Below, one piece after another: positions 24,838 to 36,264 of a stretch of DNA of 60,033 nt (position 1 is the stretch's first letter; every line of letters begins with the position of its first letter). The notes below the pieces were generated by a model. It saw nothing but the letters and a program-made list of their open reading frames with translations, was not told where the DNA came from and searched no databases. Made by a program: the position numbers and the translations under genes. The DNA is taken from the NCBI GenBank assembly GCA_029204225.1, contig MU833179.1, forward strand, positions 1 through 60,033, read 5' to 3'. This stretch comes from Diphasiastrum complanatum. Taxonomy: Eukaryota; Streptophyta; Lycopodiopsida; Lycopodiales; Lycopodiaceae.

Positions 24838-26823
24838 AAAGATTCCCAAAAAAATCACGAATGACAGTATACTCCACTTGCGAGTTGTTAAAGTCTGCAA
24901 AACAACTTGCAAAGACCAATGACGAAAAAGGTAAATATTAATCAAATTTGTCATTCATTTCTGTTTTGAAAAAAATTATGTTGCAGTCTTTTTGAATACA
25001 ATTATGATATGATCTTTATTCTATTAAATAACTGAATTATTGTATTTTCAGTGGATGCTGCAAAAGCTCTTCAACTGCACAGAGATCAACAAACAGTTGA
25101 AAGACAAAAGTTGGCCAAGCATCGAAAGAAATGTTTGGAATGTCCACAAAAATATATGGGCCTTGTTATTGATGGCATGGATGAGAAGAAAACAGTGTTG
25201 CCTCATTTTGTCAGAGTGCCCAAAAATTTGAACGAGACAGATTTTATTCAGGTTCATCTCGTTGGAGCACTTGTGTTTAATGGCACTTTGGAGTCCAAGG
25301 TCTTCCACAATGTTTGAAATGATCCAAATTTGACGATCACCATTGTACATAAGATAATTTGCGAATTTGGTGAAAATCTTCCAGAAATACTTTATTTGCA
25401 GCTTGACAACACTGCTAGGGAAAATAAAAACCAAACTGTTTTGGCATACTTGTCCATGCTAGTGGAGAAAAAAAAATTCAAAAAATTAAAAATAGGATTG
25501 TTGTTGGTAGGACATACCCACGATCAAATTGATCAAATGTCTAGTTGTTTTTTTAAGAGATTGAGATGCAAGAAAGCATTTTTTTGACCAGTGCTTCAAA
25601 GCATTGTTTTGGAATCGTATGTGCCAAAGCCAAACGTATCATTAATCAGACACACATATGATTTTCATGATTATGTTAAGGAGTCCAACGAAACAAAGCG
25701 ATGCGTAGCTAATATTAATAATATTAGCTTTCAGCACCAATTTAAAATCAAATGTAACGAACCAGACATTATATTATTATGGGGCAAACTATTTTCAAAT
25801 TCAGTTTCATGGCTACCTCTTGAAGGAGTTCGATTTTTGCTTAGCATTCCATTGACTCAAATCAAGCTTGTTGTGTTGTCTCCCTTGAAGTCCTTGTTAG
25901 AAGAACAAAAGGTGCAAAGAGAACATCGTGAGATTGATCCATTTGCCTCATTAAATTTTTTTAAATCAAGTATTCAAGCAGCTTATCATTTTTTTGATGA
26001 GTTTGATCAGCATTGGTGGATGGACTTTTTCGAGGAACAAAAAATCCGTTTGCTCAATCTCGAACATACATCAACAACTGAAGAATTTTATTGGCCTCAT
26101 AAATTAGGAACATCAACTACAATTGTCGAATCTTCAGATCTTCCTCGAGATAATGATGTCTTGCAGCTTGTGCAATATGGGAAACGTGAAATTTATGTGG
26201 GCTCAAGGAAGAATAGGCAAAGCGTAAAAGCTGCAAAAATGAGATGGCGCGGTGATTTGAATGAAATCCAAATTGGAAGCCTCGTTACACTTCTAGCTTC
26301 AAAAAGCAATGAAGGATTTTGGATTGCCAAAGTACTTGGTTTTATTCAAAATAGCAATCAAACAAAAGTACTACGTGTCCACTAGTTGTGCACCACTTCA
26401 ACGAATGCTTGTTTGGGAAGGTACGAACTCGAAATATTGCAAGTAGATCCAAAGGGCAAGAGAAAGAGATTGCCAAAAAATCAACCAAGAGTCGACGATT
26501 TGAATCTACATGACGTAGATGTTTTGGCATTTAATTTTGAATTAGCAATGACCAATTATTTACGAAAGTCCACTATATCTATATTGAAAGAACGACTTGG
26601 ATTATTGGAAAAACCATCATCCTCCACTCGTCATCAATAGAGAAAAGCTGATTTACATGATTTTTTGTCAACATTAGACGCAGATTCTGAGGAAGATATG
26701 CCAATTGACTCTAATGAAGAAGACGGGCCTTCCACTTCATCAGCTGAAAACGAGAGTGTTGAGAATATGTCAAGTTCTGAATTGAGAGGCATAAATGAAA
26801 ATTCTTTAAAAAATGTACTTTAA
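24838..26823 (+). pseudogene. DUF7869-type protein, possible transposase-like nuclease
   Basis: A donor after 24930 (AAAAAG|GTAAAT) joins in phase to 25052 (TTTCAG|TG). From there one frame runs to TAA at 26821-26823 with no frameshift but four stops (25315 TGA, 25585 TGA, 26383 TAG, 26638 TAG). Motifs match DUF7869 proteins of animals and non-seed plants: CLECPQKYMGLVIDGMDEKKT, LPHFVRVPKNLNETDFIQVHLVGALV, LYLQLDNTARENKNQ, FKKLKIGLLLVGHTHDQIDQ. The spaced Asp (IDGMD, QLDN) and His/Asp (GHTHDxID) blocks recall an RNase H-like DDE layout, which is inference. The tail is acidic (DADSEEDM). An N-terminal zinc-binding part is expected upstream but was not found. Residues near 24837 include a further stop. 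Confidence 0.72.
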
Positions 26824-27112
26824 AAAAAAAAGTGCAAATATAATAGAAGTTGTTTTGTATTTCGAGTTTCAAAAATCATTTGTTCTCTTGAATTATTATT
26901 TCATTTGTAATTATGATGGTTTTATGAAGTTTGCAACAAAAAAATTGTAGTTCTTTATTTAAAATATGCATTTTTTTGGCTTTTTTTGAAGACAAAATTT
27001 AGAGATTTATTAAAAAAATCCATGATTTTGGCCTAAAACAAGGACCATTAAAAAACACCAAAAAAGATTACTCTTTTTCAGGTCAAAGTCCCAAAACAAA
27101 TGTTATCGTGTT
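26824..27112. other. AT-rich right end of the element
   Basis: No coding frame. Poly-A/T runs and, at its right limit, TTATCGTGTTA, the inverse of TAACATGAT seen near the left end. Confidence 0.4.
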
Positions 27113-29120
27113 ATGTGCTGCTACTCAAATTGGAATGTGTTTGATGTTGTGCTTTAGCTTAGTGTTTTTATCTAATAAGGAACTTCATTCCCATAGTAAA
27201 ATATGTGTTTATCAGAAAGGAAATTGTAAGGAGATGAATAGAAAACTAGCATACGATTTAGACTTATTTGAGTTTCTAGAGTAGTTGATATGAAAGGAAA
27301 TTGAAATAAATAGGTTCAGTACATATTCATGAGTTTCAATATCGACACATGCAATTCCTAATTGATAGTCTCTAGATTGTTAAGTTGATTATTGAGGATT
27401 ATATTTTATACAAGGTATTATTGGATGGTGAATCAGAGGACAATGACCAGACAATCAAAACTATAGACTCCAAAAAAAATTTATAAAAAAAAACATAAAT
27501 TTACATTGCAATTTATTTATTCACTCTCTCTTTGGGAAAGGACAAACCTTTTATGGCACAAATCTTTGATATTCTAGGTAAGTATGCCACGAAATCACAT
27601 ATTTCAAAGTAATAAAAATTGGTTCAATCTAATTGTACAAAGTGGTTGGTTTTTTGTAATTTAACATTTGTACAATCAACCGCTTTTCTACAAAAAAAAG
27701 TACAAGATGCTTTCAGATATATATAAAGGGACATAAGTACATATCCATTTTATGGGAAACATATATTGTACATCATAGCAAATGCTAACTCTTTAACTTG
27801 AGCATTAAGATAAGTCCATGTATAAGGTAACTATCGTGACATCTCATAAAATATTTTTTCTTTTAAAGTTCTAGGGTTTTTTATGGGTTCAAATCAACAA
27901 TGATGCAATTGATATAAGTTTCTTTATGTAGGCTTGGGTTAGAGATCAATTGAGTCCAAGCCATAATGTTGTTACATAAACCTATTCTTAATCTTTATTG
28001 AAAATCCGACATTTTAATAAGCAATTTTATACATGTTTATGGGGATTACCAAATTAGGACAATCAAACTTAATAATAATGAATGCAAAAAAAAAGGGTTT
28101 CTTTTTCGTTTATGTTATAAACGATGTTACCATAAAGGTATTTCTTATATGTGTCAAGAGCCATAGTTGTGTACCAAATAAATCATGGATCATCTTAAGA
28201 GTTGTCAAGTGCGTAGTGCTCAACGAAATGAACAATCTTAGAATTGGTTGTAGGATTAATAAGCATTACAATCCATTTTTTTCCATAATAGACAACTAGG
28301 AACATAATTGCTCATCGTGAATAACAGATATATCACATACTTGCTCAAGATTCATGCTCGATAGAATACACAACTCATAGATCTATTCTCATTAGTTTTG
28401 CCTTCATGTCATGTAACTTCAACATTCAAAATATTTACAAATGATTTAGACTAAATCCCTTACTTCCACAAACAGCTCAAGTCATGAAGCATGTGACTAC
28501 ATTTACATAGAAAGAGATCTTATTTGCACTCTATCTTTGCAAATAGCGAGGAAATCATTCTTCAAATAACGACTATAATTTCTACAATAAAAAATGAGAA
28601 TGAATGGGATTGTATGGGTGGTGGAGGTAGATGACTTGGTCCCAATGCGTTGTCATCTTTTTTTCCTTTCTACAATAGAGATCTTATATAAAAAGGCTAC
28701 AATGGATGTGCTTGTTTCTTCCTCTTATCAAATTTACCTAAAAATAGCTTTATCTCTATAATTTCTATTCATGTTTCTTTTGCACTACTTGCTATCACCT
28801 TTCTTCTATCCATAGTTGTTTAGAACTTTGAGAAGTTGAGTAAAGATAAATCAAAAAGCAATCACAACAATTCTAACATGTCAATATTTGAACCAATTGA
28901 CATGCTTTCCTCAAATGTTCATATGCTGCTTGCTTGCCATGGACCTGAGAGGTTCCCCAACCATGGTTATATTAACGACTCTGAGGAGACTGTGTTGGTG
29001 GTGGGCCACATTTATGGCAGTTGGTTTTCAGAGCCTTTCACATAGCTGCTACATGTCTTTGAATATCAGAAAAAGGATTTATCATTGCCTTGGCATTTAT
29101 CCATTTAAAGGTGAGACATC
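27113..29120. other. Non-coding flank with repeat copies
   Basis: 27113-27230 aligns directly with 32096-32210. 27840-28300 aligns in inverted orientation with 32830-32260 over about 450 bases, for example AGTCCAAGCCATAATGTTGT and ATTTCTTATATGTG. No open frame here is supported as a gene. 29050-29120 aligns with the region just upstream of the TBL start at 14750-14797. Confidence 0.6.
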
Positions 29121-31332
29121 ATGCATGAGACATGCAGTGAGTGCATCCACAAGAGCTCTAAGAAAACTTGTCATTTTCTTTGCTGCGTCCCACAGCTCCC
29201 TCCTTCACATGCCAAGAGTCACAAGCTAGTTATTCTAAGCCTGATAACCATTTTTTGATGCGACGCTCTCGCCCACCGCTTTCTTACTCCGGACTGCAAC
29301 TGGTGTCTCCATGTCTGCCTTGAATCTTTTGACTACAGCTCTAGTGGATGGTGCTGAGAGTCGCCATCAAATTCTAAATCCAGGATGTTCAAAAGAAATC
29401 CGAAAATTTTCCACGACATATTATCGATAAATCTCGTTTTCTGGATTCGACTTCACAAGTATCTGATGGAAAAGGAAGACAAGAGGCGGAAAACAAGAAG
29501 CAGAAGCATGACGAAATTTTCTCAACCCTTAGCAAAGCCCATCAAAGAGAGTGGCGAACGATCAAGTCGGTTCCATGTTCACACTGACTCCATTGATAAT
29601 CATATAATCGAGGCAGCCAAAGCTCAACAGTCAGATGACGACAAAGATGGGAGCAGTATGGGCGAAAATAGCATTCCGGTGCAAAATGCAAAAGTTTGTG
29701 ACCTTTCCAAAGGTTGGTGGGTACAAGATGAAACCTATCCACTCTACAGATCAGAAGAATGTCCGTTTATAGACGGTGGCTTCCGTTGCCAAGAAAATGG
29801 ACGCCCTGATTCGAATCACTTAAAATGGCGCTGGCAACCTTCACAATGCAACATACATACCAATGTTGTTTTCCATGACTACGCATACTTTTCTTGAATT
29901 TTACGATGAGCCAGGCGTTTGGAGATAAATTGAAGTTTTTGTTTCTACTTTGGCAAGTCTTTCAGATTGCGTGTCCAGGTTGTACGGTTCTTTTCAAGCT
30001 CAGATTCCTATAATTTGTCTCTTTGACAGGTTCAATGCAAGCGATATGCTGCAGAGGATACGAGGAAAAAGAGTAGTGTGTGTTGGTGACTCGATAGGGC
30101 GAAACCATTGGGAGTCTCTGGTTTGCATGCTAGCTCAAGCTGTGAAAAACAAAAGCCACATTTACGAAGAAAATGGAAGCCCAATCACGAAGCATAGAGT
30201 TTTCCTCTCCCTCCGCTTCACTGACTACAATTGCACGATCGAGTACCACAGGTCGCCGTTTCTTGTTCCTCAGACTCATCCTCCACGAGGCACTCCAAAG
30301 ATTGTCAGAACCGTACTGCTCGTTGACAAAATCGATTGGATGTCTTCGAGATGGAAAGAAGCTGACATTATGATCTTCAATTCTGGGCACTGAGGGGGTA
30401 TAAATCTCTTAACTTTACATTGTACTGAACACAGTTGTGTGTGCTTACGCTCTCTCCTGGGCATTGTTTAAAATATACAAGCTCAATCTTTTTGTAACCG
30501 AAGTCCTGATAATTGGGAAGAAGTGTGCAGGGGTTGCAATTTTCAAGAGGGTTCTACGGTGAACCTGACAATGGATGTGGGAGAGGCTTTCAAAAGAGCT
30601 ATCAGCACGTTGGCAAACTGGGTGGATAAAAATGTAGATCCCCAAAAAGGTCAAGTATTTTTCCGCAGCTACGCGCCTGTTCACTTTAGGTGGAAAGACT
30701 GATATCTCATCTCTCTCTCTCTCTGCAGTACGACGTTTCTATTGATTGGCTTGACTACTTTTCCATTTCACTGGTAGGGTTTTAAAATTGACATTTGAAT
30801 AAAAGAAGAATGGAATTACTGATTTCCTTAGTTTTCATAAAACACTTTGTTGGAATGAGAGCTTGAGCGTAAATTGCAGTCTTGAGAGGTTTGAGGTTTA
30901 TACTTTTGACGCAATCGGAGATGGGCTCTGTAACAGCTTGCTTCTTTTAATTCAGGAATGGGAGTTGGAAATCAGGTTGTGATGGTGAGAGTGAGCCCTC
31001 ATCTGAACTGGAGCTGGATGAGCGGGATGAGCCATGGATCAACAGAGCGGTGTCTGAAGAAATTTCAAGAAATGAGAAACGCCATATCTCATTCCTCACC
31101 ATTACTCACCTCACATACTATCGAAAAGATGGGCATTCTTCCATCTGGTATCTCGGAGATGGGCTCAGCCCAGTTCCTATACGCCGACAGGACTGTAGCC
31201 ACTGGTGTTTGCCGGGAGTGCCTGACACATGGAATGAACTTCTCTATGCCATGCTGCTTGCACGAGCTCAAGGACCTTGGAGTACCCAACTGTCCCCCCC
31301 CACCCAACTACTCTGCCATAGAAAAGGAGTGA
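29121..31332 (+). pseudogene. Decayed duplicate of the TBL gene
   Basis: About 90 percent like the intact gene at 14797-17209 by eye and in the same orientation, about 14 kb away. Equivalent pieces are 29121-29860 (stem and PMR5N, CDLSKGWWVQDETYPLYRS), 30030-30393 ([12 protein letters not shown] retained), about 30531-30690 and 30957-31332 ([12 protein letters not shown] retained, though near-identical readings overlap in two frames). Defects: most of the membrane segment is deleted near 29250; a few bases are inserted at 29850-29860 at the exon 1 donor; GGHWW is cut by TGA at 30391-30393; and the sequence after it (NYEKT and the exon 2 donor) is lost. Not expected to make a complete enzyme. 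Confidence 0.9.
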
Positions 31333-33559
31333 CAGATAAGATTACGAATTCTTGAGGAGGCACAAAATCTGCATGGTTTCGCACAGAAATATCTGGAAAA
31401 GTTACAAATTATCATTGCAACAGAGGAAATCTTTGCCATTCTTAAGACAGATCGCCTCAGCAAAGGACAAGATCGTTAAGAGCCTTCTAGAAACAGCTTA
31501 TCATTAATTATTCCCAGAAACACACAAACACAGAGGCTGGGTGAGCTATAACAAAAGTGTGTTATTGTCTGTGAATGTTTTGCAGAGATGCAAACTTGGA
31601 ATTTTCTGATTGATGATCAGATGTAAGTGCATTTTCTTGTGACAGAAAATGCTGATGCCTCCTGAAGTACACTCCTCACAAAGCAATTGAAAAGGTCCCG
31701 AGTCTATAAATCCTCATCATACCATAACAATTGGCAAGATCATGGGACATATTCATGATGCACATTGAAAAGGCCAAGCTTGAGCATATACAGAGGGACA
31801 ACATTGTTGATGATAACCCTAAAATGCCTTACATCACCAAGAACATGGGATGATATTCATGTCTACTACATCAATCAAGATGATGATGTAAAGAAGATAG
31901 TTAAATGTGCTTCAAGATTTAGCAAGCCAATGTGGTCCATAATTCAGTTCTCATCTATCAACTACAGGCTTGGCATATAATTGAATAGGCATGCAACCAC
32001 CAGCTAAGTTCATTGCAACCCCTATTTCAGGCAATGACATACAAACTTCAATCGCTCAACATTTGTGTCAATAAATTGGTCAAACCTCTTGGAACTGTGC
32101 TACCACTTAAATTGGAATGTGTTTTGATGCGATATGTGCTTTAGCTTAGGGTTTCATCTAATAAACAGCTTTATCCCCATAATAAAAGATAGTGTTTGTA
32201 CCAGAAAAATATTGAGGTATGCTTACCTCAAAGTTAATTGTCGGTTATGAACAAAAATGGCATGGTAATGCTTATTAGTCCTTCAACCAATTCTTGTACA
32301 CTTTGTTGACCACTACCCACTTGACATCTCTTAAGATGGTCCATGACTTATTTGTTACACAAGAATGGTCCTTGCCACATATAAGAAATACCTTGATCTA
32401 GTGACGTTGTTATAGCATAAACTTAAAAAACCTGGTTTTCTGTACGATACATGTTATCTTACTTGCGTATGGAGTTTGTTGAGTACATGAACCATTTAGC
32501 ACAACATTGACATGTCACTATTAGGATGCTTTGTTTTTTTTTGGTATTCGTCATAGAATTTTATTGTCATGATTTGTTGATCCCAAAAATATGTATAAAA
32601 TTGTTTACAAAATGTTTGATTTTCAATAGTCACTACGGACGGTTATGTAACAACCTTATGGCTTGGACTTTAGGCAAATGGCAAGCGATTCTATATCAAT
32701 CGTTGTAAGTTAGTTATATAGAATTGATAAGCTCATATAGGTTAACTAATCTATATAATCCCTCACAAGGAAGACTTATTCCAATTGCATTGTTGTTATT
32801 TGTACCCATAAAAAATCCTAATACTATACAAGAATAAAAATTTATTGAAATATAACAATGGTCACCTTATACTTGGATTTATCTCAATCCTCAAAGTTAA
32901 ACACTCAGCATTTGTAATGATGTGCATTATATGTTTCTCCTAAAAACGATGCATGGATATGTAGTTACTTCCCTCTGTATGGATCTAAAAATGTCATGTA
33001 CCGAGCATCAAATTCTCACAATAACCCAAAAGGCCATTTTTGTCATGACACATATAGATTATTAATTGACTCACTGAATGAAAATCCACATGTTGCAATG
33101 AACATGGATCAATAGGATACAATGTTTCTGATGACCATAAATCTACATGATTTAGCTCAGAAGTTGACAATTTGGGTTTCTTTGAATTTCTTGTCTTGAG
33201 CGGAGCATATTCTGGTGTCAGATCCACATGAAGATGATAAAGCTTTGTCATCAGTACAATAATATAGGAACAAACAATACAATGACAATAACAAAGTTGG
33301 AGATGGAGCTAATGACACTAGAGATAGAGATGGCACTAAACACTTGTTTGACCCTGGAGATAGAGATGGCGTAGGCTTTGTTTCTGATTACTAACAAAAA
33401 AATGTATCATTACAAAAAAGTGATTGCTCATCTTCCATAACACATGTATCACAACACTCTCCCTCAATGATCAAAAGCAACTTGACTAGCGACCAACCAT
33501 AAAGAATGGTTTCAACGATACCAACTTTATAGTACAAAGAAGTTAGTATATTCAAGTGA
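31333..33559. other. Non-coding flank of TBL duplicate, including empty-site sequence
   Basis: 31333-31720 pairs with 17210-17680. 32035-32210 pairs with 20340-20402 plus 27113-27230. 32260-32830 pairs inverted with 27840-28300. Short open frames (31765-31980, 32994-33251) match no known family. Confidence 0.6.
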
Positions 33560-34215
33560 ATAGTATTCACCACAATTTTGGTGAAGGTACTGTTAGGCTC
33601 CAATTTCATAATGGAGAGGTCAAGTTTATTTCAAATGTTCTACATGTACCAAATTTGCAAAAATGTTTACTTTCAATTAGTAAAACAACAAGTTTAGGAC
33701 ACAAAGTATAATTTGATTCGGATAGTTGTACTATTTTAGATAAAAATAAAAAATACTTGCACTTTGAAAAAGGCAAGGATATCTTTACAAATTTAGTCAT
33801 TCATTTGCTTCTTCTTCTCAAGCATTACATGCTACAACTTCTAACAATAAAGATCTAATTTGGCATTATAGATTGGGCCATCTCATTATTCGAGTATTAT
33901 GCACATGTCTAATAAAAAATTAGTTCATGATCTAGACTATTCTAGCAACAAGAGTCATCATGTTTGTGAAAATTGTATAATAGAAAAATGCTAGAACACC
34001 ATCTAGATCACATAAGATCATTTTCTATTTCAAAAGATTTTTTAGACATTGTACATAATGATTTATGTGGACCCACAGATAATCCTTCAGGAGGAGCCAA
34101 TTACTTTTTGACATTCATAGATGGTTTATCTAGAAGAGCTTCAATATACTTTCTTAAGCAAAAATCAAAAGTCTTCAAGTTCTTTAAAGTATCTAAAGCA
34201 CAAGATGAGATATAG
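33560..34215 (+). pseudogene. Copia C protease end, GAG-pre-integrase and integrase start
   Basis: Plus-strand readings give GEGTVRLQFHNGEVKFISNV then LHVPNLQKCLLSIS (end of copia protease region), WHYRLGHL (GAG-pre-integrase), and at 33973-34215 DFLDIVHNDLCGPTDNPS and ANYFLTFIDGLSRRASIYFL (integrase core start, with its first Asp in LCGP context and second in FIDG). Stops separate the pieces. RT and RNase H were not found beyond this point. Confidence 0.85.
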
Positions 34216-34790
34216 ACTTGCAGAAAGATGATTCATGAAATCTCAACTTGATAGTTTCTTTACCATCTATATGGTGAAAGCTATTGTGACCCAAGTGTAC
34301 TATTCTTTTTGTACTAGTAGCAAAATAATCTTAGAACCATTCTAAAATTTAAATATTGTTTTGAGTGGCACTTGAATCTAGGTACCATCCTCCCAAGTTT
34401 AAAGTCTCTTTAGTTCTAGCCATGAATGAATTTTGTTTCTCTTTAGGCGTACTAATTATTATTTCTCAGAAGTAGCATTTGCATGAGTTTGGTTCTTTCT
34501 CCTTGATATTTTGCAATATTTTATTATGTGTCCTTTTGCAATAATAGAACTTAGATGTGTTGGTGATGAAGATGGTTCAAATGGAAATCCATATTTGCCT
34601 GGATTTCTTCTATTGCCTTTTACTATGCAACTTTTTCGACAATAATGGATCTATTTTTTAATAACCAAATTGTATAGTTTTCTATCAGATTCATTAATAG
34701 GCTCTTCGAATTTGTGTAATTGTTTGTTCCATTTTGCTAGAAAACATACAACGATTTCATTTGGAATTGCTTCCACATCTTCTTCTTAAA
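34216..34790 (-). pseudogene. Possible copia gag/zinc-knuckle fragment on minus strand
   Basis: At about 34540-34505 the minus strand reads KGHIIKYCKIS, like the second half of a CCHC knuckle, after NRRNPGKYGFPFE. Further left (34300-34230) WVTIAFTIYMV recalls text near a copia protease. This would be inverted relative to copia C just left of it. Weak, fragmentary evidence. Confidence 0.45.
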
Positions 34791-36264
34791 TCCACAACAC
34801 GATATTCGTATGAATTCATCGTCTATTTTGGATCTCATACCGAATCACATGGTGTTTGATCCTACCCAACAGAAAGTGCTTCCAAAACAAATAAATTTTC
34901 ATGAATCTCTCCAATCGGGCTACAAATAGCATCATGCACTCGATTAGACAATTTTGCGTATGAAAATCCATGTTTATTTGTTGTGCAATCTTTTCTATTT
35001 CAATGATTTCAAACCATCTTGTCTTTGAATTTTCATCTGCAATCAATCTAAAAAAAAATTGAGGAAGTCCCCAGTGTTCAACCATTGTTAAGAGATCTTT
35101 TAAATCGTGTCTATGCCAAGATGGTGTGTTTGGAATCTCAGTTGGCAGAGTATATTTCAAAACATGACTAACTACTTGTTGTTCAGTTGCTTTCTTATTC
35201 TTTGAGAGATAATTGATTATATCTCTCTGTAATACTATTGATGGGACACTACTTGATATCAAAATTGCTTGTCTGATCTGGTATAATATTATCATGTAGG
35301 GTGGATATAAAGTAAAAACCAAAAAGAAAGAACTCACTCGTAAGCTAGTATAATGGAGGAATCTTATTTTTCCATCGTAATATCCATGAGCAAATGGAAA
35401 TAAGAAAGGAAACATGATTGTTTCTAATGTAAAGGTAGGTTCATCGTGATGTTGACTATTTTTTATAAGTTGTAAATGTTTTGGATAAATTTTGTTGCTG
35501 TTACTTAGTTTTACATTTGAATCTTGATAAATATCATGTTGTTGTTTGTCATTACGCCTCAATAATTGGGTTTATCTTCCAACAAAACATATGATTTTTG
35601 GAAGGGATCAACAATTTGAGTTTGATATGGGACATTGTCGGAGACAAGGTGATCGATGGATCGTAGAGAGATGAAAGCTAAACTATTGTTTGAAGCACTT
35701 CTCTCATAGATGGTGTAAAACCGTTCAAATAGCGAATTATGTGCAAGTTTTGTTCTAGCAATCTATGAAGGGACCTTTTCTTGGAGGACTCGTTTTCAAT
35801 ATGTAGATCACATGAAATTGCAATACCAAACAATGATTTCCTGTGATCCACCCTTCTGAAAATGATTTGTAACGTCTTTGGGTTTCAATCGAAAGATCAA
35901 CAAAAGCTAGATTTTGCATTAGAAAAGGCTCCAATCGGAATACGATTCGTATATATTCGGGCGATTGAAACACAATGTAGCGTATTCTATGTTTATTTTT
36001 GACACACGTATTACAAACATACCATGTTTTCTTTGATGTGTTCACATAAAAATGTACAGGCTATCGCATATGGAGATATATATTATCAATTTCTAGTATG
36101 TTTTTGCTATAGATGCGGTCCACGGTTGAGCTGCCACAAGTGGAACAACATTTCATAGATTTTGCTAGATTCATTTCTATTTCCAACCATCGATTATTCA
36201 TCTCTAAATTTTCTAGTCTTGTCCTATTGGAGAGTCTAAAATCGTCTCTTTGTTTTTTCAGCAT
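34791..36264 (-). pseudogene. Helitron Rep/helicase N-terminal region, degraded
   Basis: Minus-strand pieces in order. 36264-36061 reads SNRTRLENLEMNNRWLEIE. 36045-35755 reads YVCNTCVKNKH...FVDLSIETQRR (a Cys-x2-Cys piece as in the DUF6570-like head of Helitron proteins). The 248-codon frame 35562-34816 contains TIMFPFLFPFAHGYYDGKIRF, WHRHDLKDLLTMVEHWGLPQFFF and HHVIRYEIQNRR, followed across a TGA by IHTNIVLWI. The last block matches the E-Y-Q-x-R-G-x-x-H-x-H-xxLW stretch ending the Helitron_like_N domain. The Rep HUH and Tyr motifs and helicase, which should follow at lower coordinates, are absent, so this is a truncated 5' remnant. Confidence 0.6.

Larger units (their letters stand above)
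20403..27112. mobile_element. AT-rich ~6.7-kb inserted element with ParB-methylase and DUF7869 genes
   Basis: Borders are inferred by comparing with 32035-32200: the sequence left of about 20402 (AAACCTCTTGGA) and right of about 27113 (TGTGCTGCTACTCAAATTGG) is continuous there (AAACCTCTTGGA then ACTGTGCTACCACTTAAATTGG). The ends have similar inverted words, TAACATGATGACC on the left and TAACACGATAACA read inward from the right, a possible short terminal inverted repeat. Inside are two divergent broken genes and a central palindrome array. Both ends are very AT-rich with poly-A/T runs (20450-21230 and 26820-27060). Class is unknown; a cut-and-paste DNA element is the leading guess. Confidence 0.6.

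Noticed and set aside
25315-26640. Stops repaired by U-to-C RNA editing
   Set aside because: Such editing is known for organelle transcripts of ferns and hornworts; this is nuclear repeat DNA and other lesions in the element (Ser for Gly, missing motif) fit simple decay.
20403-27112. Bacterial contamination carrying ParB and methylase
   Set aside because: The gene has plausible spliceosomal introns, very AT-rich eukaryote-like flanks, and sits inside a site whose empty form is nearby in the same window.
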